Position numbers and translations under genes: made by a program
Part shown: positions 1-8,448 of the stretch, piece by piece
Layout of the letters: each line of letters opens with the position of its first letter
Position numbering within the stretch: the stretch's first letter is position 1
Notes under the pieces: generated by a model
What the model saw: only the letters and a program-made list of their open reading frames with translations
The model's database searches: none
What the model was told of the DNA's origin: nothing
Assembly: GCF_004122735.1 (NCBI RefSeq)
Contig: NZ_SDIF01000028.1
Location: 1 to 64,000 of the forward strand
Reading direction: 5' to 3'
DNA: 64,000 nt
DNA from: Streptomyces sioyaensis
GTDB taxonomy: Bacteria; Actinomycetota; Actinomycetes; Streptomycetales; Streptomycetaceae

Positions 1-387
1 GGGGCGGGGGGACCACGGGCGCTCCTTCTGCCGGAGGGGGGCGAACACGCTGACCACTGCCACCTGCGCTACCCAGTGGTAGCCCGCTGATTGCCGCGTT
101 GCATCGTGGGGCCGACCCCTTGCACTGTCAACGCATCTGCGCCAGGCGGTAGTTGATTCCGCCAAGGTCACGCGCGCCGCCGTGCGGCCGGCCTTTTCGG
201 CCGCCCTCCCCGCTCCGAGGTGCAGTGCCGCACCGGCCGCCCGGCGGGACCGGGCCGGGTGCACCGTCCGGCGGCGCGGGGGCGGTCCCCGCGCGTCCCG
301 TTCCGCTCCCGCCACCGTGCGGCACAAGCCCGCTGTCCACGCGCCGTCACACCGGCGGCCCCGGGCCCCTCACTCCCCACCGGCCCG
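1..387. other. Leading stretch without a supported gene
   Basis: No convincing gene is seen here. The plus-strand frame beginning at base 1 stays open to a TGA at 88-90 with moderate G/C third positions, so it could be the last 29 codons of a gene entering from the left, but there is nothing to identify it. The remainder up to the end of the LodB-like gene is GC-rich and has only overlapping shadow frames. Confidence 0.3.
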
Positions 388-421
388 TTATCGCCCACCG
401 GCCCCAGGGGTGGCCGATAAC
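387..421 (-). terminator. Hairpin over the 3' end of the LodB-like gene
   Basis: Arms GTTATCG (387-393) and CGATAAC (415-421) are perfect complements. After one mismatch the stem continues with five further pairs, CCACC against GGTGG. The stop codon of the LodB-like gene (TAA, 388-390 read on the minus strand) lies inside the stem. No T-tract follows, as is usual for Streptomyces hairpin terminators. Confidence 0.5.
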
Positions 422-1557
422 TGCTTGCCCCGGCATGCCCCGCATCCCGGTCCGGTGGTCCGCTGCCGCCGGGCCCAGAAGGGGCGGTCGGCCCAGCGGG
501 TTTCCTGGGCGTGCACGGCACGGTGGCCGTGGTGGTAGGCGCCCCGGGCCGCGGCGACCTTCGCGGCGTAGTCGGCCAGGGCCGTCCGGTCGCCGTGCAG
601 CCGGGCGTCGACCGCCTGGCCCGCGCTCAGCCCGGTGTAGAGGGCGGTGAGGATGCCCTGGGAGCTGAGCGGGTCGAAGGCGGCCGCCGCGTCTCCGGCG
701 GCCGTCCAGCCGGCGCCGTGCACCCGGTCCAGATGTGCGCTGTGCGCGGGGGCCCGGCGGGGTGGCCGCAAGGTGCCCAGGCCGTGCGGAAGGGCCCGGC
801 CGGAGAGGTGCCGGGTGGCCAGCAGCCGGTCGCGGAACCGCTCGGGCCCGCGGACGGCGGCAAGGAGGTCGGGGTCGGTGAAGTAGGCGACCAGGCGGTG
901 CCGGGAGGGCAGCAGCGCGCTGTACCACCAGCCGTCCTCGTCGGACTCGACCAGCGAACGGCCGTCGGTGGGGGTCTGCGGGGCCGGGTCGAGGAGGAGG
1001 TGGAGGGCGGTGAGCCGGTCTCCCGTGCACCGCCGGGCACCGGAGCGGACGGCGAGCGCGGCGCGCCGTCCGGTGGCGTCCACCACCCAGCGGCAGCGGA
1101 CCGTCCGTTCCCCGCCGCCGGTGCGGTCGCCCAGGGTGAGCCGCCAGGTGCCGTCCGGCTGCCGGGCGGGGCGCCGTACGCCGGTGTGCTCGGCGACGTC
1201 GGCGCCCGCCGCACGGGCGGCGGCGCGCAGCCGCCGGTCGAAGAGCGGACGGTCGAGGTGCCAGCCGTGACCGTACGGGTCGTGGAGGGAGTCCACGGCG
1301 TGCAGTGCGGCCGAGCCCCAGGCCGACAGGGTGCCGTGGCAGGGCAGATGGCCGCTGCCCAGGACCGGTCCCGCCACGCCGAGGTCGGCCAGGAGCAGCC
1401 GCCCCACGGACACCAGCGCCTCGCCGGTCTTGGGCGGGCCGGTGCCGGCGTCGGCGAGCAGGACGCTGCGCCCGGCCCGTACGAGGGCGAGCGCGGCGGC
1501 GCAGCCGGCCGGCCCACCGCCCGCGACCACGACGTCGTAGCCGGGTGCGGGGGTCAC
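388..1557 (-). CDS. LodB/GoxB-like FAD-dependent modifying protein
   Basis: This is a flavoprotein of 389 residues. Near the N-terminus is the dinucleotide fold VVVAGGGPAGCAAALALV followed by an acidic strand end (LLAD), and around residue 290 is a second flavin motif, AGDAAAAFDPLSSQGI. The arrangement resembles tryptophan-halogenase-type flavoproteins and the LodB/GoxB family. In that family the protein is needed to build the cysteine tryptophylquinone cofactor of its partner oxidase. The GTG start overlaps the stop of the upstream LodA-like gene by four bases (GTGA), so the two are probably translationally coupled. The last 20 or so residues after the conserved WARR look like a non-conserved tail. 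Family assignment rests on motifs and the partner gene. Confidence 0.8.
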   Translation of the reverse strand: MTPAPGYDVVVAGGGPAGCAAALALVRAGRSVLLADAGTGPPKTGEALVSVGRLLLADLGVAGPVLGSGHLPCHGTLSAWGSAALHAVDSLHDPYGHGWHLDRPLFDRRLRAAARAAGADVAEHTGVRRPARQPDGTWRLTLGDRTGGGERTVRCRWVVDATGRRAALAVRSGARRCTGDRLTALHLLLDPAPQTPTDGRSLVESDEDGWWYSALLPSRHRLVAYFTDPDLLAAVRGPERFRDRLLATRHLSGRALPHGLGTLRPPRRAPAHSAHLDRVHGAGWTAAGDAAAAFDPLSSQGILTALYTGLSAGQAVDARLHGDRTALADYAAKVAAARGAYHHGHRAVHAQETRWADRPFWARRQRTTGPGCGACRGKQLSATPGAGGR

Positions 1558-3575
1558 GGGGCGCCGTGGAAGGGGTCGAGCTTCTCCAGGTATCCGGCGG
1601 CGATCGCCGACTCGTCCTGACCGGTCGCCTCCTTGACCTCCAGGACCGCCTGCTGCACGAGCATGGACTCCACGGTCTCGGCCGGGACCTCCCCGGTCCA
1701 GGTACCGGCCACCCCTGCCAGTTGGGGCACGCCCGCCTCGGGTACCTGGATGTTGATGAGGTTGGCGTGGTCGGGAGCCGGCGGATAGCCGGGCTCGGAC
1801 TCCACGTGCAGGTAGCGGGGGAACTTCGCGTCACCCACGGTGTATTCGCGGGTCTCGACGATGCCGAACCTGAACCAGTCGTCGATCATCTGCCGGCGCT
1901 GCTTGTTGAAGTCGGCGCCCCGCAGACCCCGCAGCCACACCGCCCGCTTCTCGAAGGCCTGCTCCCTGGCGCTGTCGTCGGAGCCGGCCGGCGGGGTGTT
2001 GACGGCGGCGAAGTCCGACTGCGTGAGCACGTGGTTGGGGATCTGGGCGGGCCAGAAGGTGGGCAGATAGGGGCTGTAGCGGGGGCCGAGCCCGGACCGC
2101 ACCTGGTAGCCGGAGCGGCAGCTCGCCGCATCGCACTGCCAGGGGGCGGCCATCCAGCGGGTGAGGTCGCCCGGGCCCTGGGCGTACAGCGGGCCGTTCT
2201 TTCCCAGGGCGTCCTGGACCGTGAGGACGTCGCCGTAGTCGCGTTCCGGGTTCTCCGGCGTGCGGTGCAGGATGCGGAAGGGCTCGGCGTACAGGGTCTT
2301 GTGCCGCATCGGCCAGGTGACCTCGATGCCGGGGTGGAAGGCGTCGGCGGCGCAGTTCTCCAGTGCGGCCCGGTCCAGCAGGTGCGGCTGTTCGGCGGGC
2401 GGCGCCTCGTCCACGACCGGGTAGCCCGTGCGGGGCGGGCCGGTGGTGAAGTGGCCGTCGGCCCACTGGGCCAGCATCCGGTCCTGGGTCGCGGAGAGCG
2501 TGATGTGCTGCCGTACGGACGTGGGCTTGCCGCTGGCCATGGCGTCGCCGTAGAGCCAGGGCCAGGGCAGTGGGGACGTCCCGTCCCGCTCGAAGTCGCG
2601 CATCTGCACGTAGATCTGGAGGCGGAGTTCCCGGCTGGCCTCGCCCGGGTCGGCGAGCCGCTTGCGCAGGGCCGGTTCTCGGAAGTCATGCGGGCCGCCC
2701 CAGCCGAACTGGGTGGCGAAGCCGTGGTTGACCCACTGCAGATCGCAGAACCTCCGCAAGAGCGGTTCGATGTGGTCCGGGTACGAGACCTGCTGCACGG
2801 CGGGCAGCGTGTGCTCGGTGACGAACACGTCGTAGAGCAGGTCGTAGAGGGTGCGGACGGTCTTCACGCCGGGTGCGAAGTGCGGCGGGCCGACCACGAC
2901 CCAGGCGGGGGTCGCGGTCTTCGTGCCGCCCCTGAGGGTGACCTCCGCGGTGACCGGGCCGTCGGAGACATCGTCGTACCAGGTGTCGTTGTTGGCGACG
3001 CCGGAGATCGGCGTCTCGGGCGTGGTGTAGGACGCCGACGTGCCGGCACCGCCGACGACCAGCAGGCGGCCGTCGGTCTGGGTGGAGATCGAGCCGAGGG
3101 GAGCCGGCCGGTTCATGATCTTCCCGGCGAAGGTGGCGGTCTCGTGCACGGAGGCGCGGATGGTCTGCCGGCCGGGATCGTTGACGAGCTTCTTGCGCTC
3201 CGCTCCCCGGACGCCGAAGTTCCGCCGGCGCCGCTGGGCGTCCGGCAGGGCGGTGGCCTCGGGGATGTCGAGCGGGAGGTGGAACTGGTACCAGGCGGCC
3301 TTCTTGTTGGCCAGGTGCACCGACCACGTGATCTCGGTGACCTCCTCGTCGCCCAGCTTGAGCTCCCGGACGACCTCGCCCGCCTGGTTGTAGCCGTAGA
3401 TCCGGAAGCGGGCGGCCTGCCGGACGATCTTCCCCGAGCTGTCCTTGTACGAGCCGGCGGGCGGCGGCGGCTGGTCCGGTGACTCCGGGCCGAGGAAGGG
3501 CTGCTGACCACTGTTGCCCACCCGGGCTATGCCGATGGCGGGGTGGATCTTCACCTGTGCGATCTGGGTGTCCAT
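1554..3575 (-). CDS. LodA/GoxA-like quinone-cofactor amino acid oxidase
   Basis: The protein has 673 residues and opens with IHPAIGIARVGNS, the hallmark of the LodA family (L-lysine epsilon-oxidase, glycine oxidase GoxA). Family members oxidise an amino acid with O2, releasing H2O2 and ammonia, and carry a cysteine tryptophylquinone made from one Cys and one Trp. Candidate cysteines are C481 and C486 (WQCDAASC); candidate tryptophans downstream are W508 (TFWPAQIPN), W547 and W567. Which pair is cross-linked cannot be told from sequence alone. There is no signal peptide. The ATG is preceded by AGAGG at a suitable distance. The adjacent LodB-like gene is the expected maturation partner. Substrate is unknown. 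Confidence 0.85.
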   Translation of the reverse strand: MDTQIAQVKIHPAIGIARVGNSGQQPFLGPESPDQPPPPAGSYKDSSGKIVRQAARFRIYGYNQAGEVVRELKLGDEEVTEITWSVHLANKKAAWYQFHLPLDIPEATALPDAQRRRRNFGVRGAERKKLVNDPGRQTIRASVHETATFAGKIMNRPAPLGSISTQTDGRLLVVGGAGTSASYTTPETPISGVANNDTWYDDVSDGPVTAEVTLRGGTKTATPAWVVVGPPHFAPGVKTVRTLYDLLYDVFVTEHTLPAVQQVSYPDHIEPLLRRFCDLQWVNHGFATQFGWGGPHDFREPALRKRLADPGEASRELRLQIYVQMRDFERDGTSPLPWPWLYGDAMASGKPTSVRQHITLSATQDRMLAQWADGHFTTGPPRTGYPVVDEAPPAEQPHLLDRAALENCAADAFHPGIEVTWPMRHKTLYAEPFRILHRTPENPERDYGDVLTVQDALGKNGPLYAQGPGDLTRWMAAPWQCDAASCRSGYQVRSGLGPRYSPYLPTFWPAQIPNHVLTQSDFAAVNTPPAGSDDSAREQAFEKRAVWLRGLRGADFNKQRRQMIDDWFRFGIVETREYTVGDAKFPRYLHVESEPGYPPAPDHANLINIQVPEAGVPQLAGVAGTWTGEVPAETVESMLVQQAVLEVKEATGQDESAIAAGYLEKLDPFHGAP

Positions 3576-3819
3576 CGAAGGCCTCTCACTGGGCGGGCGT
3601 GGATGCCCCCGAAGGCTTCAAACGTAGGATCGGCGCCGCTCAGGGGAGGACATCGAGGCGTCGCAATGGGTGCACGGATTCACCCCTTCGGGACGGCCCG
3701 CGCGCGGATCCGCCCGGAGCCCGCTCACGGGCCGTGACGGTGACCACCGGGCCGGCGGGGCGGTGCCCCAGCGGCAGGCCCGGTCCGCGGTCCCTGGGCG
3801 GCGCCGCACTGCGCGCCCG

Positions 3820-4290
3820 TCAGCCCGCCGTGAGGCCCAGCAGCGAGGGGTCGTGGGCCAGTTCGCGGAAGGCCGCCCGCGGGTCGGCCAGCAGCTTGCG
3901 TGCGGTGAGGTCGAGCAGTCCGCAGACGGCGCTCACCTCGGCCGCCACCGTCCCGTCCGTCGTGCGGACGGTCTGCTCGATCCGGAAGGTCTTGCCCTCG
4001 CCCCAGACGAACGCACAGCTCACCTCGACCTCGTCACCCGCGCGCAGCTCCCGCCGGTAGCGGATGGTGGTCTCGACCGTCACCGGGCCGATGCGCCGGT
4101 CCACCATGGTGCTCTGGCGGATCCCGCTCGCCTGCAACAGCGACCAGCGGGCGTGCTCGGCGTACTGGAGATAGACGCTCTGATTGAGATGCCCCTGGGT
4201 GTCCGTCTCGTAGCCGCGCACCGTGATCCCGACGGCGAACGGCTCCGCCGCGTCGTGGGTGCCCACTGCCGTGTCCGCCAGTTCCGTCAC
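3820..4290 (-). CDS. Acyl-CoA thioesterase, hotdog fold (4HBT)
   Basis: The product is about 156 residues. It contains the hotdog-fold pattern YETDTQGHLNQSVYLQYAEH, in which a conserved Asp precedes G-H-L-N; this is typical of 4-hydroxybenzoyl-CoA/acyl-CoA thioesterases that hydrolyse cytosolic acyl-CoA. A strand-rich C-terminal half follows (RAGDEVEVSC). The GTG at 4290 is preferred because GGAG sits five bases before it; an upstream GTG at 4323 would add 11 residues without a clear ribosome binding site. It is transcribed in the same direction as the LodA pair but is separated from it by about 240 bases, so it is probably its own unit. The substrate chain is unknown. Confidence 0.85.
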   Translation of the reverse strand: MTELADTAVGTHDAAEPFAVGITVRGYETDTQGHLNQSVYLQYAEHARWSLLQASGIRQSTMVDRRIGPVTVETTIRYRRELRAGDEVEVSCAFVWGEGKTFRIEQTVRTTDGTVAAEVSAVCGLLDLTARKLLADPRAAFRELAHDPSLLGLTAG

Positions 4291-4445
4291 GAGCGCTCCG
4301 CTCCCCTCGGACCCACGCGCCACAGGGGCACATCAGGCCTCATCAGCCACTGGCTTCACACCGTACGCGACGGGTCACCGGGGGCGGAGCGTCCCCCGGC
4401 AATCGGACGCCGGCCCGTGAGAGCCGCGACGGGCGGCGGCGTGCG

Positions 4446-5675
4446 TCAGGGGCTGCCCGTCTTCAGCTTCAGATTCCACCTGGCCAGGGCCTCGCCGACC
4501 GGCTGGAAGATGGTCAGGGTGGGGCCGCCGAAGTTGCCGCAGGTCGCGGGGCCTCCTCCGGAGTGCATGCCGAGCGCCATCGGGGCGTTGGGCTGGGTGA
4601 CGTACGAGCCGCCCGAATCGCCGGGCGCCGAGCAGGCGTTGGTGAACGACAGGCCCTCGATGACCGTGTTTCCGTAGTCCACGGTCTGGTCGACCCGGGT
4701 GATCTCCCCGCAGTGCCAGCCACTGCTCTGGCCGGAGCGGCACATCGACATCCCGACCAGCCCCTCCTGGGAGCCGGTGACGGCGACCGGCGTACCGCCC
4801 TGGCCCGCCACGTTCGAGCTGACGGTCCAGCCCGGCTGGTCGACCCGGACCAGTCCGAAGTCGCCCTCGCGTCCGTTGATGCTGTGCCCGCCGCCCTGGT
4901 TGGAGGTCCCCATGCGGCTGCCGTCCTTGCCGTAGGCGGCCTGATCGGCGGTGAGGGTGCAGTGACCGGCCGTCAGAAAGCCCTGGAAATCGCCGGGTCC
5001 GGTCACCGTGAAGCCGATGGAGCAGATGCCCTCGCTGCCGGGCAGCCACCGCTCCCCGCCCACCACCGATCCGCCCTGCTGCCGTGGCGTCTGGTCGCTG
5101 CGCTCGACGGTGACCGGGATCCTCGCGCGCGCCCCGAGGCCGCGGACGGTGCGCTCGAAGGCGTCGGTCCGCGGGCCGCGCCGGGTGCGGGCGACCCGGA
5201 GCACGACGCCGTTGGCGCGCTCGTCCACCCCCCAGCCGGTGACGCCCGGCACCCCGCCACCGGCCCGGCCGCTGATCCGGCGCATCAGGCCGGTGAGCGC
5301 GGCACGGCTGTGCGGCACCGTCCTGGGCACCGCCCCGACGTCCCGTACCCGCTGTGCGTCGGCGGCGCCGGTGACCGCGACGACGAGCCGGCCGGTCGAC
5401 TTGTCGAACCACATGCCGGCGGGCGGCGCGCTCAGCGCCCGGCGCACGGCGGCCACCGAACGGTGGGCGTCGGCCTCCTGCGCGAGCCGGGTCCGCACCT
5501 GCGCCGCCGTCAGCCCGAGGTCCCGCCGCATCGCATCGAGCATGCCGCGCGGCGCCGGCGAGGGCGACGGGTCGGGCCGGATCCCGGCGTGTGCCGGGCT
5601 GAGCGGGCCGGCTGCCGCCAGGACGGCGGCCACGGCCGCGCCCCAGAGAGCTGCCTTGCGAGAGCGGCGTTCCAT
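4446..5675 (-). CDS. Streptogrisin-like secreted serine protease (S1E)
   Basis: The product is 409 residues. It has a Sec signal peptide (charged MERRSRK, alanine-rich core, AHA site near residue 29), then an alpha-lytic-protease-type propeptide of about 150 residues. The mature chymotrypsin-fold domain shows the catalytic His in FLTAGHC, an Asp in EGDFGLVRV and the nucleophile in APGDSGGSYV. This is the usual layout of streptogrisin and alpha-lytic protease zymogens, in which the prodomain folds the protease and is then cleaved. The ATG at 5675 is chosen because GAGGAG precedes it and the signal peptide begins there; the longer open frame upstream reads through non-conserved sequence. Confidence 0.93.
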   Translation of the reverse strand: MERRSRKAALWGAAVAAVLAAAGPLSPAHAGIRPDPSPSPAPRGMLDAMRRDLGLTAAQVRTRLAQEADAHRSVAAVRRALSAPPAGMWFDKSTGRLVVAVTGAADAQRVRDVGAVPRTVPHSRAALTGLMRRISGRAGGGVPGVTGWGVDERANGVVLRVARTRRGPRTDAFERTVRGLGARARIPVTVERSDQTPRQQGGSVVGGERWLPGSEGICSIGFTVTGPGDFQGFLTAGHCTLTADQAAYGKDGSRMGTSNQGGGHSINGREGDFGLVRVDQPGWTVSSNVAGQGGTPVAVTGSQEGLVGMSMCRSGQSSGWHCGEITRVDQTVDYGNTVIEGLSFTNACSAPGDSGGSYVTQPNAPMALGMHSGGGPATCGNFGGPTLTIFQPVGEALARWNLKLKTGSP

Positions 5676-5762
5676 CGGGGTCTCCTCGCGGTGTCGAGTG
5701 CACGTCGGATCCGATGGAGCGAGCCTGCGCGACCCCGCGAGGTGCGGCACGAGGGAGACCGG

Positions 5763-6320
5763 GTGCACCATGTCCGGATGACCGACGAGCACCGGCACCA
5801 AATTCCCGCCGCCGGCGGCGCGGTGGCGTTCGCGCGGTTGCCGGAGGTGCTGCGCAAGGTGACCTACTCGGGTGCCCGCCATCCGGGAGCCGGGGCACCT
5901 GAATGCCCGTCATTCCTGCCGCGGAAGGCCGCCGGTGCCACCGTCCCGGCCGCCCCCGACGCCTTCGCCGACCTGGCCGACGGCGCCAACTGCCAGCGCT
6001 ACGCCTATGCCGTGCTGCGCCACTTCGGGCTGCTGGTACCGCCGTTGCGCTCGGCGGAGCTGTGGGCGGACGACCGGGCGACCCGGCGGGCCGCCCGTCC
6101 GCAACCGCTGGACCTGGTGCTGTTCGACGCCGGCCCGGCCGCCGACCGGCCACCGGGGTACGGCGCGCACGTGGGCGTCCATCTGGGGCCCGACCAGGTG
6201 CTGCACCTGTGCCGGGAGGCCGGCCGGCCCGCCGTCTGGCGCTATGCGGACTTCGCGGCGCGGCCGCGTTACCGGCGGTTCCTCGGTGCCAAGCGGGTGG
6301 TGCGCGCGACCGGCCGCTGA
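5763..6320 (+). CDS. NlpC/P60-superfamily-like small hydrolase
   Basis: The product is about 185 residues. The central region has the papain-like NlpC/P60 pattern: NCQRYAYAVLRHFGL carries the candidate catalytic Cys, DLVLFD is the following strand, and HVGVHLG carries the candidate His, followed by VLHLC. Members cut peptidoglycan peptides or related amides. No signal peptide is visible, so it may act in the cytoplasm. The GTG at 5763 has AGGGAG five bases upstream; an in-frame ATG at 5778 is the alternative. It is divergent from the protease gene across 87 bases and nearly touches the convergent gene at 6325. The family call is moderate. Confidence 0.7.
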   Translation: MHHVRMTDEHRHQIPAAGGAVAFARLPEVLRKVTYSGARHPGAGAPECPSFLPRKAAGATVPAAPDAFADLADGANCQRYAYAVLRHFGLLVPPLRSAELWADDRATRRAARPQPLDLVLFDAGPAADRPPGYGAHVGVHLGPDQVLHLCREAGRPAVWRYADFAARPRYRRFLGAKRVVRATGR

Positions 6321-6324
6321 CGGC

Positions 6325-7674
6325 TCAGAAGCCGCCGCCGTCACCGCCGAAACCGCCGCCGTCCCCGAACCCGCCGCCGTCACCGAAGCCGCCGCCGAAG
6401 TCGTCCGGGTTGAAGTCGGATCCGGAGAAGTCACCGCCGTCGGCACCCGTGCCGCCGAAGTCGGCGCCGTAGGCGTTCGACGACATCATCATGTTGCCGA
6501 GCAGCGTGCCCACCAGGAGCCCGGGCAGCAGACCGCCGCCGAAGTAGCCGCCGGCCCAGGGGGCGTAGGCCGGTCCCGCGTCCCAGTAGGGGCGGTCGCC
6601 GCTCGCCGTGCGGACCGTGCGGGCCAGCGGTTCCCGGCCGTCGTCCAGGCGGCTCTTGTCCGCGGCGCAGACCGGTACGGTGCGCTCGGCACCGCCCGCC
6701 GGCGCCCAGGTCGCGTCGGTGACGGACGGGCCGTGGCGCGGGTCGAAAAAGCAGGGCAGCCGGCGCTCGGGCAGCGGCTTGCCCTCCCGTCGCGCGGCGA
6801 GGGTGGCCAGCGAGAACCGGCCGTCCTCCAGGGCCTGGGTCACGGCCTGCACCTCGCCGGGGTGCTGGACCGCCGCCATCGACGACTTGGCGTTCTCGTA
6901 CGAGTCCAGCGCACGGCTGTAGTCCGCGCGCATCGCGTCGTCGGCGCCGGCCTCACCGGGGTGGAAGTCGAGCCGGTCCAGCTCCTCGCCGAAGGCGGTG
7001 ATGTCCTCGTCGACGACGACCCGCAGCTCCTCCAGCGCGGCCCGCTCCTCCTCGGCCCGCCGCTTGCGGTTGCGGCGGGCGATGGCGTACGCGCCACCAC
7101 CGCCGACGACCACCAGCACACCGAGCCCGATCGCCGTGCCGGTGTCGAAGCCGGAGCCCGCGGAGCCGCCCCAGGAGGACGGGGCCTGGCCGTTGGCCGA
7201 CTGGTTCGCGGTGTCGACGAAGCTGTTCAGCCGGGCGCTGACCGTCGGGTAGTGGGAGCGCTTGACCGATCCGACGAGGTTCTGCACCGAGCTGTGCGAC
7301 ATCACCCGCGGGTCGGCGCCGGCGTTGAAGCCGTCGCCGAGTTCGACGGCGTAGACGCCGCTGATGCCGACCTTGGTGCGCAGGTCACGCAGCAGCGTGC
7401 TGGGCGGGTAGTCGGCGGTCCGCGGCAGCACGGCGACGAAGATCGGCTTGTCCGCGTCCTTGATCTTCTTGGCCAGTGCGTCCGCCTGGGCGGAGGTGAA
7501 CTGGCCGGAGGCGCGCGGATCGACGTAGACCGGGCCCTTCTTCAGGGTGGCCGCGGCATCGTCGAGACCGCCGGCGGCACGGGCTCCCGGGGCCATCGCG
7601 GCGGCCACCGCCAGCAAGGCGGCCACCAGCAGGAGAACGGGTCCGATCAGCGCACGACGAGTTGCGGTCTTCAT
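6325..7674 (-). CDS. Exported membrane protein with Gly-Asp-Phe-rich tail
   Basis: The product is 449 residues. It has an N-terminal signal or anchor segment (residues 9-35, cleavable at ARA), then an extracytoplasmic domain of about 160 residues with YVDPRASG near its start. A second membrane helix follows at about 185-205 (IGLGVLVVVGGGGAYAI), then a cytoplasmic charged helical region rich in Arg and Glu. The C-terminus has a short hydrophobic stretch and a low-complexity tail repeating GGGFGDGG. The extracytoplasmic part resembles proteins with TPM-like (YgcG/DUF4350-neighbour) domains seen in actinobacteria, but I cannot assign a function. Upstream in-frame starts would extend it into sequence unlike a signal peptide. 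Confidence 0.75.
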   Translation of the reverse strand: MKTATRRALIGPVLLLVAALLAVAAAMAPGARAAGGLDDAAATLKKGPVYVDPRASGQFTSAQADALAKKIKDADKPIFVAVLPRTADYPPSTLLRDLRTKVGISGVYAVELGDGFNAGADPRVMSHSSVQNLVGSVKRSHYPTVSARLNSFVDTANQSANGQAPSSWGGSAGSGFDTGTAIGLGVLVVVGGGGAYAIARRNRKRRAEEERAALEELRVVVDEDITAFGEELDRLDFHPGEAGADDAMRADYSRALDSYENAKSSMAAVQHPGEVQAVTQALEDGRFSLATLAARREGKPLPERRLPCFFDPRHGPSVTDATWAPAGGAERTVPVCAADKSRLDDGREPLARTVRTASGDRPYWDAGPAYAPWAGGYFGGGLLPGLLVGTLLGNMMMSSNAYGADFGGTGADGGDFSGSDFNPDDFGGGFGDGGGFGDGGGFGGDGGGF

Positions 7675-7877
7675 GTGTTCGACGCTACCCGAACCGCACT
7701 TTCCAGACATCACCGATGTAGCCATCGACGCCATGCACATCGGGGGATTTTCCCGCACCCCCGGGAGGCTGTCGCGCCGGAGATGTCCATCCAGGTGATC
7801 GCTCAGCGCGTCGTTTTTGATGATCGAAGTGCCGGGGATGTACCCGCTCGTGCCTCCCCCCAGGAAACGAGGAGACG

Positions 7878-8420
7878 ATGTCTAGGGCCACCTCGATGGC
7901 CACCAATCTGGCCGTCGCCGTCGCCACCACCGCCGTCGGCTGCATGCTGGTGATCTCGCTCGCGCCGTCGCACCCCGAGTCCGGGAAGAGCTGGCCGCCG
8001 GACCGCAATGCGGTGGCCGCCACGTCCGGCCACGCGGGCTCGGCCGCCCGGGCCGCCACCTCGGCCCTGGGCGCGACCGCCGCCGGCCCGGAGGAGGAGC
8101 GGTTCGCCAGGCCCCCGACGGGGCGGATCGTGGTGACCGCCCCCGCGCCCGGCGTCGACTACAAGGCCAACGGCAGCTTCACGGTGGCCTGGACGAACAC
8201 CACGGGTGAGCAGGTGGACGTCTGGCTGTACGCGGAGACCGGCCAGGGCGATGCGCAGCGGGTGGCGGTGGTGGCGTCCCGGGCCGGCGACGGGCCGACC
8301 GGCGAAGTGCTGGTGACGCTGCCCAACGTGCCGCCGGGCCGCCACTACTTCCTGGAGGTGGCCACCGCCGGTGACGGCGCGGTCCGCGGTGTCAGCCGGA
8401 CCTTCGCCATCACCGCGTGA
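7878..8420 (+). CDS. Secreted protein with Kre9/KNH-like beta domain
   Basis: The product is 180 residues. An N-terminal hydrophobic segment (residues 8-30) serves as signal or anchor, followed by an Ala/Gly-rich linker. From about residue 80 a beta-rich domain begins (GRIVVTAPAPGVDY ... FTVAWTN ... VDVWLYAE ... YFLEVAT), matching the Ser-Thr-rich/Kre9-KNH type domain often found on exported actinobacterial proteins. No catalytic motif is visible. The ATG has a strong GAGGAG. It ends 28 bases before the convergent acyl-CoA dehydrogenase gene. Function is unknown; cell-surface or wall association is an inference. Confidence 0.7.
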   Translation: MSRATSMATNLAVAVATTAVGCMLVISLAPSHPESGKSWPPDRNAVAATSGHAGSAARAATSALGATAAGPEEERFARPPTGRIVVTAPAPGVDYKANGSFTVAWTNTTGEQVDVWLYAETGQGDAQRVAVVASRAGDGPTGEVLVTLPNVPPGRHYFLEVATAGDGAVRGVSRTFAITA

Positions 8421-8448
8421 CCGCCACCGCCGGCCGCGACGGACCGCT

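Noticed and set aside
1305..3482. 725-codon plus-strand frame over the LodA-like gene
   Set aside because: It is a shadow of the LodA-like gene, which has the family N-terminal motif and cofactor region on the minus strand.
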